A stretch of DNA of 64,000 nt from Eulemur rufifrons (GCF_041146395.1 NC_090989.1:218334843-218398842); one strand, 5' to 3'; counted from the stretch's first letter, positions 1-13,024 are shown. Numbers and translations are program-made. Notes: generated from the sequence alone by a model not told the origin.

Positions 1-759
1 GTAATTTTAATTTCTTGCAGTTATTTACTTATATATTCCTCCTGAGCAAATATATATTCCTTTGCCCTTGACAAGTGCAAGGCTTCAGTCCCACATAAGC
101 TTAGCACTGTGCAGTGTGATTGGAACTCATGATATCAAGGAGATTCTCTTTCATTTTAATACTTCCTCCAGGGACATTTTTTCCTGTTCTTTTCTTTTTG
201 TTTATAATCTCAGAAGTCACTAGAATTTAAAAATTTCTTCTTAGTCATTAATGTCAAAATCACATCACCGGTGGCTTGGATTCTTAATTGTATGGCTAGT
301 TTGGGGCTTTTTCATGGTGTTTCCAAGTTCCATGTTTACCCAGTAGATTTACCTATCAGTTATGGAAGATCCCAGAAGGCTGCAATTTGTGCCCAATTTT
401 GACTTTATAAGGCTTTGCTATTTTTCAATAATCTGATTGGACTGTAATATGGAAGATGGTAAATGCCCAAAGACATACAAATAGGCATGTTCTCACCTGA
501 TTTTCTGCTTTATTTCTTTTTTGGAGCTCTTTAATGTGACACGTGTATGCAATTGGTGTTAACAGTATATTTAAATTAATGAAGAAAAATATTAAGAGGA
601 AATGAAATGTCTACATGGTAAAAGGGAGAAGATAATTTGAGGGTAAACATTGAAAGAAAACAGCTTGAAGTATTAAAATGATATGATAATATGGCAGAAT
701 GCTGGCTTTCCTCCCCCATCATAAACTCTCTAAATGAAGATCATACTTTCTTTATTTGA
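1..759. other. Single-copy AT-rich DNA, nothing recognised
   Basis: No repeat family, open frame of note or RNA gene was recognised here. The sequence is AT-rich with almost no CpG. Confidence 0.6.
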
Positions 760-1850
760 TGTTGTATTTACACAGGACTCCTGAAACTGACTCAGGGCTG
801 GGTCTGTTTGCTGATCGGATATAGGCAGTTGTACGCGTGAATCAAAGCTGTCCTTACTCCTTTTGGGGGGAGGGAGTGGGTATGATAATGAGACTGCCAG
901 ACGGGCAGGAAAGACACAATGAGGAGGCAGTGAATAAAAGCTGTGGAAACCTAGAATGGACATCATCTTCATCTTGCTGGGGTGATGCAAGCATCATAAT
1001 GGTGCCTCTGTTTCTTTAAAACGCTGCTCAGATAATGGCCTGGCCTCCCACGCATTCCGAGAGGGTGCCTCTAGCTTTACTGAAACCCTATCCTGACCAC
1101 AGACCTCATTTCCCCTCGCAGCTTTGATACCCTGTCCAGCCAGCTTATCCTCCAGAGACACGGTTGCTGTTTCTTTCGATGTGCTCCACAGTGGTTTTAG
1201 AAATTGCTTCAGGAGCACCTGAGGACAGAAATCCCTCTGCCTTCTCCACCCTTTCCCTCTCATCATCCACCGACGTTGTCAAGAGTTTCATTAGTGCGGT
1301 TCTTTAACATTAATCTATGGAGACAATCTGGCAGTTGGCTATTGCTCTGAAAAGCGACGAAAAGGAGTTGGAAACCAGACAGTAACCAGGAGAGTTTTTG
1401 GCCAAGTCCTTTGTCCTTGTGAGTTTTTGAAGCAGTGTAAGTCATTAGCAAGCCCATGCTAATTGAATTTGATTTCATGTCAACACTGTCACAGTCACAT
1501 AGAGTACATCAATAAAATCCCAACCCTGTTTGCTGCAATCATTAAGCCCAATTTTTCTAACAACAAAAGCCCGGCCTTTGGTTGAAGGTTGTCACATCAA
1601 GCTCAGGGAATGTGGCGCTTCCTGGCCTTCCACGGAATAAATTCAAGCACTCAAGTGGTCATTTAGAGTGGAACCAGAATTGAATGGGAAAATCCACTTG
1701 TGCAAATGACATGCACAAGTGGCTGATTGGTCCCTTGTTGGTGTCTGATGTGTAACCTCCTTAAAACAGTTACAGATCACGCTTGAATTCTTTACGAGAT
1801 GGACCCGTTAATTAAATGTCCAAAATGGCACCACCTACTTGGTTCGAATA
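760..1850. promoter_or_regulatory. Candidate conserved non-coding block
   Basis: This stretch has clearly more CpG than its surroundings (about 20 between 830 and 1850, in a window otherwise nearly free of them), and I recognise no repeat in it. It contains TAAT-type homeodomain cores (for example CTAATTGAATT near 1460), an ATTGG (inverted CCAAT) near 1726, and a perfect 11-base inverted repeat at 1694-1722. Short open frames occur on both strands but have no family resemblance, no splice context and no reading-frame dominance. An enhancer or other constrained element is an inference from composition only, since no alignment could be made. Confidence 0.35.
1694..1722. repeat. Perfect inverted repeat, 11-base arms, 7-base spacer
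   Basis: The left arm CCACTTGTGCA at 1694-1704 and right arm TGCACAAGTGG at 1712-1722 are exact reverse complements around AATGACA. Each arm carries a CACTTG/CAAGTG E-box, and the left arm runs into an octamer-like GTGCAAAT. It could act as a paired bHLH site or simply be a stem. The function is not known. Confidence 0.8.
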
Positions 1851-4800
1851 AGTGAGACCAATATAATTAAGATGTGGAAAAAACACTTTAAAAAATTCTC
1901 CAGTCACTAGTAATCAAAATACGTGTGAAACTTTGGTTACTTTTACCTCAAGTTATATCCTTTATAGGTTGAGAAAATGGGGCAGCTGACTGGATTACCA
2001 AAATAATTTAATTCAAAACAGATAAGATTTTTGTGATCTATAATTAAGAGATTCTGAAGGGTGAAAATCACCCTCTCAAATTCAGCTACAATTTGGTAAC
2101 TTTTGAACTGTCACTTGATAAGCAGTTTCCTTACATTCTTATCCTTTGTGCCACACACGAGGGAAAAATTGGGAATATCTTTCACAAGGTGGCACTGGGA
2201 CTTGTTTTAACTTACATTGTCATGTTACATCTGGATGAGGAAATATATAAAGTAATTAAGTGAAACCTACTGAGGAAAAAGGGGATTTCAGCTGAATTTA
2301 GCTAATTAGTCCCAAGACTAGCCCCAAGTGTAAAAGGAAAAAAATATTCCAAAGGGTTTTTCCTTACCGGTTTTAACTTTGCTCTGGGCAATGGCAGTGT
2401 GATTCCACTGGTTTTGTATCTCATTACCCTCAAGAGCACCCTTTTTCCTCCTGTGACCTGCACTTAAAGGGTGATACCATCGCCTCATCAATTGCCAATG
2501 CTACCAGTTCAATAACCGGCTATCACGGTGGGGCATCTTCCTTGAAGAGAGGCAACTACAGATCGTGGCTCTCTCCAAAAATAGCCTACACTGCAGTGCC
2601 AGGTACATCCCAGATTTCCTCCGTCATCTAAGCTCAGGAAAAGACTTTTCATACCTGTGCTTTCTTTGGGACACATTCATAGTCAAATAAAGATGGTATT
2701 TCCTATGACTTTGGCCTCAACACATAACTGGCCGCAATATTTTCTTTCATATCAGTACCTATCATTCCCATTTTCCTTTAAAACTGGTGACAATTGTCTA
2801 AAAATGTTATCTGTGCCTCTCCATCCCGTTGAATTTAGCAGTCTGAATTTTAAAAAGAGAGACAGAAAGATAGAGCTTTTCATTTAGTATTGCATGGTAC
2901 AATGAGAGTTCCTCTAGGGAATTTGCTTTCACTAAACCCTAGCAAAAGTCGCAAATTGATATCTCAGGTGGTGATATGTTAGAGTTTAGAAGTTCTTCCC
3001 CAGGTAGGGAAAGAAAGTTCCCTAGAGGGCTCTGGATTATACAATAAATGTTAGGTGGAAACCAGGTAAGAGCCACAGGAGGGAGGGAGAGGTGCAGAGA
3101 TGCACACCAATTGGAAATGTTGAGTGCAGGAATCATCACCTCTTCCTTGTGTGAGGAAGATGGCTCGGGAGCACTTACTACACCTGTGCTGGACCTCCTG
3201 CCCTGCTTCACCGTTGCCTCTCCTCCCAGAGAACAGGGCTACATTAATGTCTGCAACCTCCCATTTTATCAAATGACAGAAGCATGACATTGCAGAGGCG
3301 AAAGTTGTTATTTTAGAGACCAGCACTCTCATTTAAGAAACTAAGCTCAAAGTTAAAAAAAAAAAAGATTGGTTCCCTTTTTTTCTATTATGAATCAAAA
3401 AGGGAATTATGACAAAACACCCCTCAACTTTGAGTAATATTAGATGCTCTCCAGCAACGATAATATTTGATGAAAATATCAGAGGTAATTTAAGTAAAAA
3501 AATAGGAAACAAATTTAGTTTTTAAAATGCTTTTAACAATGGTAATATTTTTCCAGTAAAACCGTAAGACAGTGAATAGAGAATTCCATTCTCTTTTGAA
3601 GAGAATGAGTATTCCCCAACTATGGTAAATAAAACTATTTGGCTTTTTTTAATGGGAAGTAGTAAGTATTGTTGTAAAAAATATTGTCCCTGAGCATTCT
3701 CTGCTCTGCAATGTTGTAACTTATCAAATCTCACAAGTTTGCACACCACAATATTCTAAAATAAATCTATAATTTGAGGGACAAATGATTAGTCATGTTC
3801 CATGTGAAATTTTTTGTTTCAGATTTAATTTAGACAATATACATTTAAAATCTGTTTTTTGCTTCCAGTAATGTAACCATTATTTAGGAAAAGCTCTGAC
3901 TTGCTGTTGATACCAACATCAACCACACGATGTCACCAATAACTACAGTACCAACTTAACAGAGCCTTGGGGAAGAAACTTCAATGTACACATTTCTCTA
4001 TAGATTAAATTATTTTCTATTTTGTTCAATAATTTTCTTTCTATATACCAGACTAACAAGCATTTCATATTAATTTATTTCTATATTATTTATTATTAAT
4101 TTACAACTACAGTGTTATTCCCAGTGTTATTCCCAAATTTTGAAATTTGTTTCTAAAAAAATTAGTAACACTTAAAAATAACATCCTATCAAAAGATCCA
4201 TTTGTTTATTAATCTTCACATATGTTGTGATGATATAATTTGGAGGAAGAGTAAGAATTAACCAAAATTAACCAAAGGGCATGTATTGAACACTATTTTC
4301 CAGGCCCTGTCGTGAGTTGCAAAATAGACACATTCATAATACACACAAGTGCTTGTGCACACGCAAATACATGAGCTATAGTACACTTGAGTCCCAATCA
4401 ATACCACCTTCTAGAATTCTTTTCTTAAAAGAAAGAATAGAGTGCTCTTGCACCTCTGAAATTGTACCAGTTATGTTTAATATTTATGTGTTGTACAATT
4501 ACTCTTTTTGGCATAACACAAGATTAACTAAAATAATATTTGACCTCTCTTCATGAGGGAAAAGCCAATCTTTTCTACCTCCAATTCTTTTCACAGATCT
4601 ATTCTGAATTTACAAGGTTAAAAAAATAAACATACTATGATTGTATGACCAACTTTTTTCCTTAAAATGGTTTATCATAATATTATGCTTAATTATGCAA
4701 ATATGCTGGGGCTTTTTTATGGGTGCATCAGCCAAATTCAAATACATTAAAGATGACAAATACATATTCATTTACACATTCAGTACATATATGCTTGTAT

Positions 4801-6820
4801 GCAGAATTCCATTAAATTAACAAATAATAGCATATAATGATACAAATATTAAAAAGTGAGAAGGTATGAAACAAAGCTGTTTGATGGATGCTCGTGGAAA
4901 AATTCCTTCCATTAAAAATAACTAACTTACAAGAAACTATATTTATTTTGCTGATTATTCTCTATGTCATTCCCAAAAAGATTTCAGGGGCAGAAAGTAT
5001 TTTAGTGTTGTAAGATTGACATAGTTTCATTAGCCCTAAAAAAATATCAACTAAAATTTTGTATTGTTACAGTACCTACACTGTGCTTTTTTTAAAGACA
5101 TCTAGGAGGGGAGAGGGAAAATAAAAGAGATGATCTTAATCAAACACTTTACTGAGATCTAAAAAACCGGAATAAAAATTTCAAATGTTTCCAAATATTT
5201 GGCAGAGAAAACATACAGTGGTTCTTTAATTGAATATGCTAGATGTTTGGCCTTATTTATATACAGCCAAAGAAAGAGAAATTTGCATTTGTATTATAGT
5301 TGTCAGAGAGTCATGTTTGTGAAAAATGCAGTAGATAATTTTCTCTTTATAATTTCCCTGAGGTATTCTAAAATGATTTATAAAAAAAAAATTTCTTAAT
5401 TTTGTAGGTTATTTTTGAGGCCACCAGGTTGTTTCAATGATGAGTAGCAGCTTAGAAAAACAGCACACATTTTACCTTTAAGACTAGTGCTTGTGACTGG
5501 TCTTCATATTTGCTGTTTCAATGCAACACATCAAATTTGTGAATTAATCTTATCCTCAGACATCAGAAAGTGCAATGTAAATACTTATTACTTTTTTGTG
5601 CGTGCAATAAACACTCTTGAATTGGCCTCACTTTTTAAACTGTCATCATAATGAACTTCAGCAAAAAATAGCATTGACATTTCTAATATGCCTGTGGCTA
5701 CACTACATACTATATACTTTAATATACATACATTACTATGTCTTTGAATACAGTCCTTTTAACAACAACAAAATTTTAAAAAGCATCTGATATATTCATA
5801 AAAACTAAGAAAAAATAAATACAAGCTTTATAAAATAACTCTTGAAATAATGACAAGTATGCCATTGTATTAATGAATAAACCCCCCCAAAATTGGTCTT
5901 CTATAATAATACTAATAATTTCATTTTATTATGATTCATATTAAGATTTTTTTCCACTTGCATGTTGTGACTGAAGTTGATTGATACCTGCTTTATTTAT
6001 ACAATAACAATTCAGTGGTTTATATTCATCCCAGCAACAACCTGCTCAGCTAACAAAAAACTAAGCATTAGTGCATTCATTCTGATGTGTCTAGCTGGGC
6101 ACATTATGTGTTCTTAGAAGAGGGTTTCTTCTAACAAGACTTACTTGAGGTTATAATTTTTAATATTTGGTAAAATATGAAAGATATTTTTAGCTGTAGA
6201 ACTGTGCCACTACAAATACTCTGAGGAAACTGCAAATATTTTACTATATATTTATTTATACTTATAAATGTGATTTTAGGTTTAGATTTCAAATGTTCAT
6301 TTCATTCTAGGTGATAACGTTAATTCAAGCTAATCTAACATTTTAAAGACAACATTCCAGTTAATTTTCTTGAGAAAAGAAGTGATTGCTACTCTCACTG
6401 TCATGTTTATTTTGCTAATTTTTATCATTTTAGGTGACCTCTCTCTATCCCTGATGTAATGACCTAATGAAAAATCACAATAATTTTGTTGAGTTTCTAT
6501 TTTCAGAAAATTTACACAAACCGATGCTGCAGGCCAATATGGAGGCAGAATACTTTTCACCTCAATCAAGCAGCTTTTAGGACTGTTGTCCAGTGCTGAA
6601 TTTATTTTAAGTTGTTTTGTTCAGCAAAGATGCAAGTATTGAACTGTGGAAGGTGTTATAAAAATCTCAAATATTTGGACTCTATTTGGAATACTGAGAG
6701 CAGGAAGAATGGGGACTGATGTGTTAGATTATTAAGCAGGAGCATTTGTCTATTTAAATTATAGATTAAAAGTTAATGAAAACATAGAAAGCCTCTTGAG
6801 TTGCTAAAACTCTGAGTTGT
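1851..6820. other. Long single-copy AT-rich stretch
   Basis: I see no gene and no clearly classifiable mobile element in these 5 kb. Minor items are a 10-base inverted repeat at 3373-3406 (TTCCCTTTTT / AAAAAGGGAA), a 12-base tandem doublet at 4111-4134 (AGTGTTATTCCC twice), and a weak match to an inverted L2 3' end near 4275-4340. Confidence 0.5.
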
Positions 6821-6866
6821 AAAAATAAAATGACACCAGGCTTAAAAATAAAATGACACTAGGCTT
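6821..6866. repeat. 23-base tandem duplication, two copies
   Basis: Two adjacent 23-base units (6821-6843 and 6844-6866) begin AAAAATAAAATGACAC and differ at one base (C/T). This looks like a recent local duplication in otherwise unique DNA. Confidence 0.9.
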
Positions 6867-9800
6867 AAAAGCTCTATGACGAGTCACCTGAACGTTCTTG
6901 ATGTTTGCTCTGTAATTCATCAAAAGCTGTTTTCTTTCATGGCACCTTCATTCCAAAGGGGGCACAGAGATTTGCAATGCCATTGAACATAAGCAACAAC
7001 TCACTCAGGGAAAGGAATATGCTGCTTCAGAGAGTTTTGAAAATAGGACTGCTGCATCTTTACCTTCCATGAGTGGTACCATTTTCCTCATGACTGGCAG
7101 CAAAGTTTCATAATCAGGGAAGGTTGTGGTGCTGAATAAATCTGATACGTGTTACTGCTTTGGAAAAGATGGTACCCGTCAAAACTATGGTTTCTGTGGA
7201 GACCTTCGTTGTCATTTCTTGCCACATTTATTAATGTTCCTATGAACCTTGACATTGGGGAACTCTACTTTTCTTCCCTTGCCATTACCTGTTCTGAATT
7301 CTTCTCCTTTGCCCTATCTTGGTTATGTGAGCTCAGTAACCAAGAAGAAAACATAAAGCTCCAAATCAATTTTGTCTCCAGTCAATCTCTGCTTCCCTCC
7401 TTGGGAATCCACCCAGCTTTCCTAAAACCACAGGGTCTTCTCAAATAGAGGGCATTCCTTGCCCCAAATAAGGCAAGTGAGCAACAGCTTTTGGAAAACG
7501 GAAACAATCCACAGACAAAACTCCTTTAAACAGAAGCTTCTGGGTTATTTTAGATTCCCACATACGAAGATCGTTTACATCAACAAATGACATCAACAAT
7601 ATGGCTGAATAACTGAAAAACTAATGACTTTGCTGATTTAATTGGGGCATCAGCCTTACATCTTACACCACTTCCTTCAGCTAACTTAGAAAAGATGAAG
7701 ATTTGGGGAGGGAGGTATAAGAAACCACTGTGGAAACACAAAACCATTGATAGTAGTAGAAGATAGGATAATAAAACTAATACTACTAACAAAATAATAG
7801 AAAATAACATAAATAATAGGTTCTCAAAACATGAGAAGAAATGTATATGCATTATCTAATATTCTCTCAACAAGTATATGAAGCAGGATGATTTTGAGAT
7901 TCTAACTTAAAAAGTTTAGATTTCATAGAGCCAGAAAAAATTGAAGAGCTGTAAAAGCTTTTGATGAAAGGCATTAATGGAGAGCATATTTTGGCTAATG
8001 TATTTCCCTGGTCTTGGATTTTATCATTTTCTCACTCCTCCTTTCATCGTTCAACGTGATAGAGGTTGCTAAAGGACAGAAGAGGAAGGGAGCAGATTTG
8101 CCATCTCCTTCGATAGACAACAAACACATGGATGACTATGGTCTTTTATACTTCTACTTTGTTAGTGCCTAAGAGCAAGATTGGAATGTATGAAGTATTC
8201 TTACATAACCTTTTTACCAGGGAATTTTAGGATTGGAGATCATCAGAACATCTTGTTCAAAGAGCACTTGTCATTAATCAGGGCAGTTTCATCTAACGTA
8301 GGCAATTCTGATATTCATGTAAGAGACAGGAAAGAGCACTATGACTTATGCCTAAGTATAGATGATAAAACTAGGGGATTTCGCTCGACAGAATGTCCAC
8401 AGGACAATCGTATATAACCTGAAAAAGGTTTGTTTTGCCAATGCACAAGCAGAAAAGTTTAAATAAAAGTTTATGAAAAAAGATGCTGCTTTTTGAGGAA
8501 AGTTATGTTTTACAATATTAAGGCACGTTTTTACATTCCACTTTTGGAATAAATGTAAAAATAAATAATTTTCATCTTAACTTCACATTATGTAAGTTTA
8601 ACTGTTTAGAGGTCATGTGCCTGCTCACCAAGTGGAGGGTATTTAAAAATAAACAAAAATACATTGATTTCTAAGGTACAGAATTGTTATGAAAAAAGTC
8701 TGATGCTGTCATTAGCCAGGTAAAGCGAGAGCTGGCTGTGAACAGTGTCCAAACTCATCATTTATGTGATATTAATCAACATATTTGTACAAATAAGTGG
8801 ATTTTTGCACAGGGAACTCTCTTCTGAGTGAGTATATTGTGGTGTGTCTTTGCAAAGGGTGGGTGTTTTCAGCTAAGAGTTATCCTGATAACTAGTTTTC
8901 ATGTCATTAGGTCTTGAATGCCAAATGCAAGTAACATGAAATAGAAACCACCACTGAAAAAGATTTAACAATACAATAGAAAATTTAAAGAGATGTTTGT
9001 TTTCTTTTTGTGCATCTGACAAAGGCCCATTACAATAAAGATATCTTCTTTGTGATAGTCACCACTGCTGGTGAACCAATATTTACTCAACCCATGTTGA
9101 GAAGTTGTAAACAGGAAGACGTTTTGAATGTTTGCTGCCAATCAGAAAGCCACACTTTCTCAATGCCACCAATCTAAGCTCCTGGAATCTTTACACTCTT
9201 AAAAAAAAAAAAAAAAAAGAAAAAAAAAGAAAGGCACTAGAACTGAGAAACTGAGATCCCCTTAAATATCAACCTGTCAGTTCTCTACCCCATTCCATTT
9301 TTTAAAAAAATCTTCATTTCTAAGTCCTTTTGAATCCTAGTGGATGCTTTGTATTTTTAAAAATGAGACTTACATGAAAATCATGTTTGCATTCTATCTA
9401 CCTTCCACCAACTGGATATTTACCAACTATTGAAAGAACCAAAGTCAGCTATACGAAGTAGTGAGTGCAGAAATGCAGAGAGGCAAGAAAAACAGAGAAA
9501 CCAAAAGATAGAGCAGCCAAAACAAGTACAAATCTTTTCAACAATATTCTAACATGGGAGAAAGCGGCAGGCTTGCAAGTTACAGTAATTTACAATTTAC
9601 GCAGCTCACAGGAAGGTAGTGACGTAGTAGATGCAAGAAAGGCACATTCACAAGGAAATGGTTTTCTTAGAAAACAAGTGGAATAAAGAGGCTCTGGCAT
9701 TCTTACTTTGAACATCAGGCATAAACACAAATCAGTGTGCTTCATTTGCTTTTGCTTTAAGTTAATGACTCATGACTAATTTCATAGCTCTACACCTATT

Positions 9801-10089
9801 GTATGGCATAATAATAATCTTCGCAACTATACCATGAAGGAGATGGGCAGGTGTCAGGAGGCTGCCTTTACAGAAACTCAGAGGGGTTAGTGTCTGCATC
9901 TTTAAGGACTACTGCTTTTCTCAATCTCCCCTGACCCGCCACCTCTAAGGTTCTAACTTGAAACAGAATCCCCCCACGTCCTCTGTTGCCAGTTCTGAGC
10001 CCCTCAGCATCCCTTGCTGGTTTCCTCGGCCCTGCACATACCTGTGTACACAGCCCTCCACCGTAAGTTCCTTCAAGACCTGTCACTAT
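6867..10089. other. Single-copy stretch with a poly(A) tract
   Basis: No gene was recognised. The stretch contains an A-rich tract at 9201-9233 and a faint inverted MIR-like patch at about 7835-7915. The rest appears unique. Confidence 0.5.
9201..9233. repeat. A-rich simple repeat
   Basis: A run of 18 A is followed by GAAAAAAAAGAAA. The sequence just upstream does not match a SINE or L1 tail that I recognise. Confidence 0.85.
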
Positions 10090-10094
10090 CAAAA

Positions 10095-10718
10095 ATGCAC
10101 AATTTCAATCTAATCAGGAGGAAACATTGGAGAAATTCAAATGGAAGGACCTTCTACAAAATAACTGTCCTTTACACTTTAAAATGTCAATGTCATAAAA
10201 GAAAAAAAGAAACAGACGGAGGAAATAGTCCAGATTAAAAAAATAAAAACAAAACAAAACTGGAGAGACAGGACAACTAAAGGCAAGGTGTGATCCTGGA
10301 TTGGAATTTTAATTTTTTGCTAAAAAGAACGGTATTGGGAAAGTAGCTGGAAGATAAATAAGATCTTTGCATTAGGTAATGGTACTGTATCATTGTTCCT
10401 TTCATGATTTTGATGAATGTACTGTGATAGTATGGATAATGTCTTTATTGTTAAGAAATGAACATTGAAGTATGTAAGGAAACAAGGGAACAATCATGTC
10501 TTCACCTGACTTAAAATGGAACAGAAAAAATTAATATTTATACGTACATGTATATAGATGGGGGAGGAGAAGGAGTGAGGGGGAGAGAATGGGAAAGCAA
10601 TAGTGATAAAGTGTTAACAATTGGGAAATCTGGGTGAAGTGCATGTAGGAGTAATTTTGTACTATTCTTGTAACTTTTCTGTAAATTTGAAAGTATTTCA
10701 AAATAAAAAAATGAAAAA
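10095..10718 (+). mobile_element. Old L1 3' UTR fragment (L1MC/L1ME type)
   Basis: The text follows the 3' UTR of old mammalian L1 elements: a CTTCTACAAAATAACTG segment near 10150, ATCCTGGATTGGAAT near 10290, TTAACAATTGGGAAATCTGG near 10613, and the terminal TACTATTCTTGTAACTTTTC near 10661, ending in TTTCAAAATAAAAA. Only non-coding 3' sequence remains. The orientation is sense on the plus strand. The subfamily is uncertain. Confidence 0.8.
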
Positions 10719-11121
10719 TAATTAAAAGAGTTTTCAGTTTTCAAAAATTCTAGTTGAGTGTGCTGTCTCATTCTTGCCAGGATCCTAACTTATTAGGATT
10801 GTAATTTCCATGTCGACTGGTGTTTGTTAAGAAATGATGATCCCACTACCCAACTTTTTCACTGCTTTAGAGCTACATGAACCAGGACTGGATCATGGTG
10901 AAGGGGTGGAAAGAAAAAAAAAAAATAGCCTCCTGGCACCTCAAATCTAAGAGGGAGCAAACTCGCAGGAGAGTGATGTATGTGCCTCCCAAAGCATTCA
11001 GAGCTCTAGCTCTGCTCTCAGAAGGGATTCCCATACAAAGGAAAATTTATAAATTTCTTGATATTCTTGGCATAAAATACATCACAGTAATGTCAGATAT
11101 TATATATGCAATAACTTATTG

Positions 11122-11155
11122 ACACACACACGTGCACACACACACACACACACAC
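11122..11155. repeat. (CA)n microsatellite
   Basis: A CA dinucleotide array is interrupted once by CGTG near 11131. It lies between two L1 3' fragments. Confidence 0.95.
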
Positions 11156-11529
11156 CAAACACACTGAGAAGATTCCAGGGATCACAATATATTATAAAGT
11201 CTTTTACTTGAATTCCAGCTCCACTGGATCTAACTTTGAGATACCAAGAATAATATTTTAGCATATCCTTATAAATAAGATATGGTGTCACACCTAACAT
11301 ATAATCAGGTGTACAGCAGGATAGTAGACTCAAATATGCAGCACATTTGTGTATAGAAGACTTCACTGGCTCAAAGATAGCCAGTCAAGATTAATAGATG
11401 GAGTCAAGATTAATAATGATTTGCAAGACCCCACCTAAGTAAATGATCGAGGTAAACACCATTAGCAACACGACACACTGACAACATGTACCACCCTCTG
11501 ATATAAGACACTGAAAAGGATACAACATT

Positions 11530-11978
11530 GCTCTTATGATATATTCTGGCAAAAAATGCACATCATCAATCTATTCATGAAAACATCAGACAAACCCAAA
11601 TTGAGCTGAGTGACATTCTACATAATGCCTGAGCAGTAGTCATCAAAAGTGCTAAGGCTCTGAGAGACAAGGAAGACTGGGAGATTCTCATAGATTAGAG
11701 AAACACATCATCAGCTAAATGCAATGTGGGATTCTAGACTGGATACTGGAAGAGAAAAAGGACATCGGAGGGAAAACGGGTGAAATTTGAATAAGGTTTG
11801 TGATTTAGTTAATAGCATTGTACCAATGTCAATTTCCTGGTTTTGATCACAGTACTCTGGTTATATAGATTGTTAATATCAGAGGAAGTTGGGAAAAGGG
11901 TGTATGTGAACCCTCTGTACTATTTTTGCACCTTCCTCTAAGTTTAAAATTGTGGTATTTCAAACTAAAAAATAAAAT
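11530..11978 (+). mobile_element. Second old L1 3' UTR fragment
   Basis: The order of landmarks matches the L1M 3' UTR: ACATCAGACAAACCCAAATT near 11583, GACATTCTACATAATGCCTG near 11611, GCTAAATGCAATGTGGGATT near 11714, TAGCATTGTACCAATGTCAA near 11812, and CTCTGTACTATTTTTGCACC near 11912, ending in TTTCAAACTAAAAAATAAAA. It is a separate insertion from the copy at 10.1-10.7 kb, because both reach the 3' end. Confidence 0.8.
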
Positions 11979-12258
11979 ATTATGAGGGATTCATTCTTCC
12001 TAATAAAATTATTACAATTCTAGCTTGACTGTTTCTAATTTTGTGAGTAAACATGGTCCATTAAGTCCAAAAAATGTTATTTTATAACAGACATAAAAGA
12101 TTTGTAATTTTAAACTCATACTCATTTAGTTGGTACTTACAGACAGACATCTAAGCATGATTGTACAGGCTTGTATTATTTATACAAAAATAAGATATTT
12201 ACTTTAGTACCTTTCTAGGGAATGTAGTGCTTTTTTAACTATTTCTCCTGATATTTCA

Positions 12259-12464
12259 AGCCTCTTTTTTTTTTTTTATTTTTTGTTTGTTTTTCAGCTC
12301 ATTAAGGGGGTACAAAAGATCAGGCTATATACATTGCCCATGCCTCCCCATCCCCCCGAGTCTGAGCTTTAGTTGTGTCCATTCCCTAGACAGTGCACAT
12401 CACTCACATCATGTAGGTGTGCACTCCTCCCCTCCCCCCACCCCATCCCCCCCAGTCTCTTTTT
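12259..12464 (-). mobile_element. 5'-truncated L1 3' end, probably strepsirrhine lineage
   Basis: A T-rich start followed by CAGCTCATTAAGGGGGTACA and CTATATACATTGCCCATGCC reads as the reverse complement of a young lemur-type L1 3' UTR with its poly(A) tail. Near-identical flanks AGCCTCTTTTT (12259-12269) and AGTCTCTTTTT (12454-12464) look like a target-site duplication, which makes a short insertion of about 185 bases. The C-rich end (12421-12453) corresponds to the G-rich tract on the L1 sense strand. Confidence 0.65.
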
Positions 12465-12664
12465 GATTGAAATTTAGAACAAGAACTAGAGAAACACAAT
12501 GCAGTGGGGTGTAACTTGATGAGCTCAAATAGTCTATTCCTTATACTCAAATATGTTTAGATTTATTATTATATAAATTTATTGTTATATTTTATTAGAT
12601 AAATTATTGTTAGATAAATTTATTATTAGATAGATTTCAAAAGGATGACCAAGATCTTTTGAAT

Positions 12665-13024
12665 CCACTTTAAGATTTTTTTTTTTTTGTTGTTGTTGAG
12701 ACAGAGTTTCACTTTGTTGCCCAGGCTAGAGTGAGTGCCGTGGCGTCAGCTTAGCTCACAGCAACCTCAAACTCCTGTGCTCAAGCGATCCTACTGCCTC
12801 AGCCTCCCGAGTAGCTGGGACTACAGGCATGCGCCACTATGCCCGGCTAATTTTTTCTATATAGATTTTTAGGTGTCCATATAATGTCTTTCTATTTTTA
12901 GTAGAGACGGGGTCTCGCTCAGGCTGGTCTCGAACTCCTGACCTTGAGCAATCCACCCGCCTCGGCCTCCCAGAGTGCTAGGATTACAGGCGTGAGCCAC
13001 CGCGCCCGGCCCACTTTAAGATTT
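12665..13024 (-). mobile_element. Strepsirrhine-type Alu with intact target-site duplication
   Basis: This is a dimeric Alu in reverse orientation. The poly(T) tail complement starts at about 12679 and the head (GCGCCCGGC) ends at 13010. Perfect 14-base direct repeats CCACTTTAAGATTT flank it (12665-12678 and 13011-13024). The A-rich linker region (about 12850-12900) is expanded by about 35 bases relative to human Alu, the form I associate with lemurs and galagos. The right half has GTCTCGCTCAGGCTGG, so it lacks the TTGCTC present in the copy at 32.4 kb. Confidence 0.95.

Noticed and set aside
864..880. G-quadruplex candidate GGGGGGAGGGAGTGGG
   Set aside because: The first six G have no loop between them, so only three clean G-triplet runs with loops are available.
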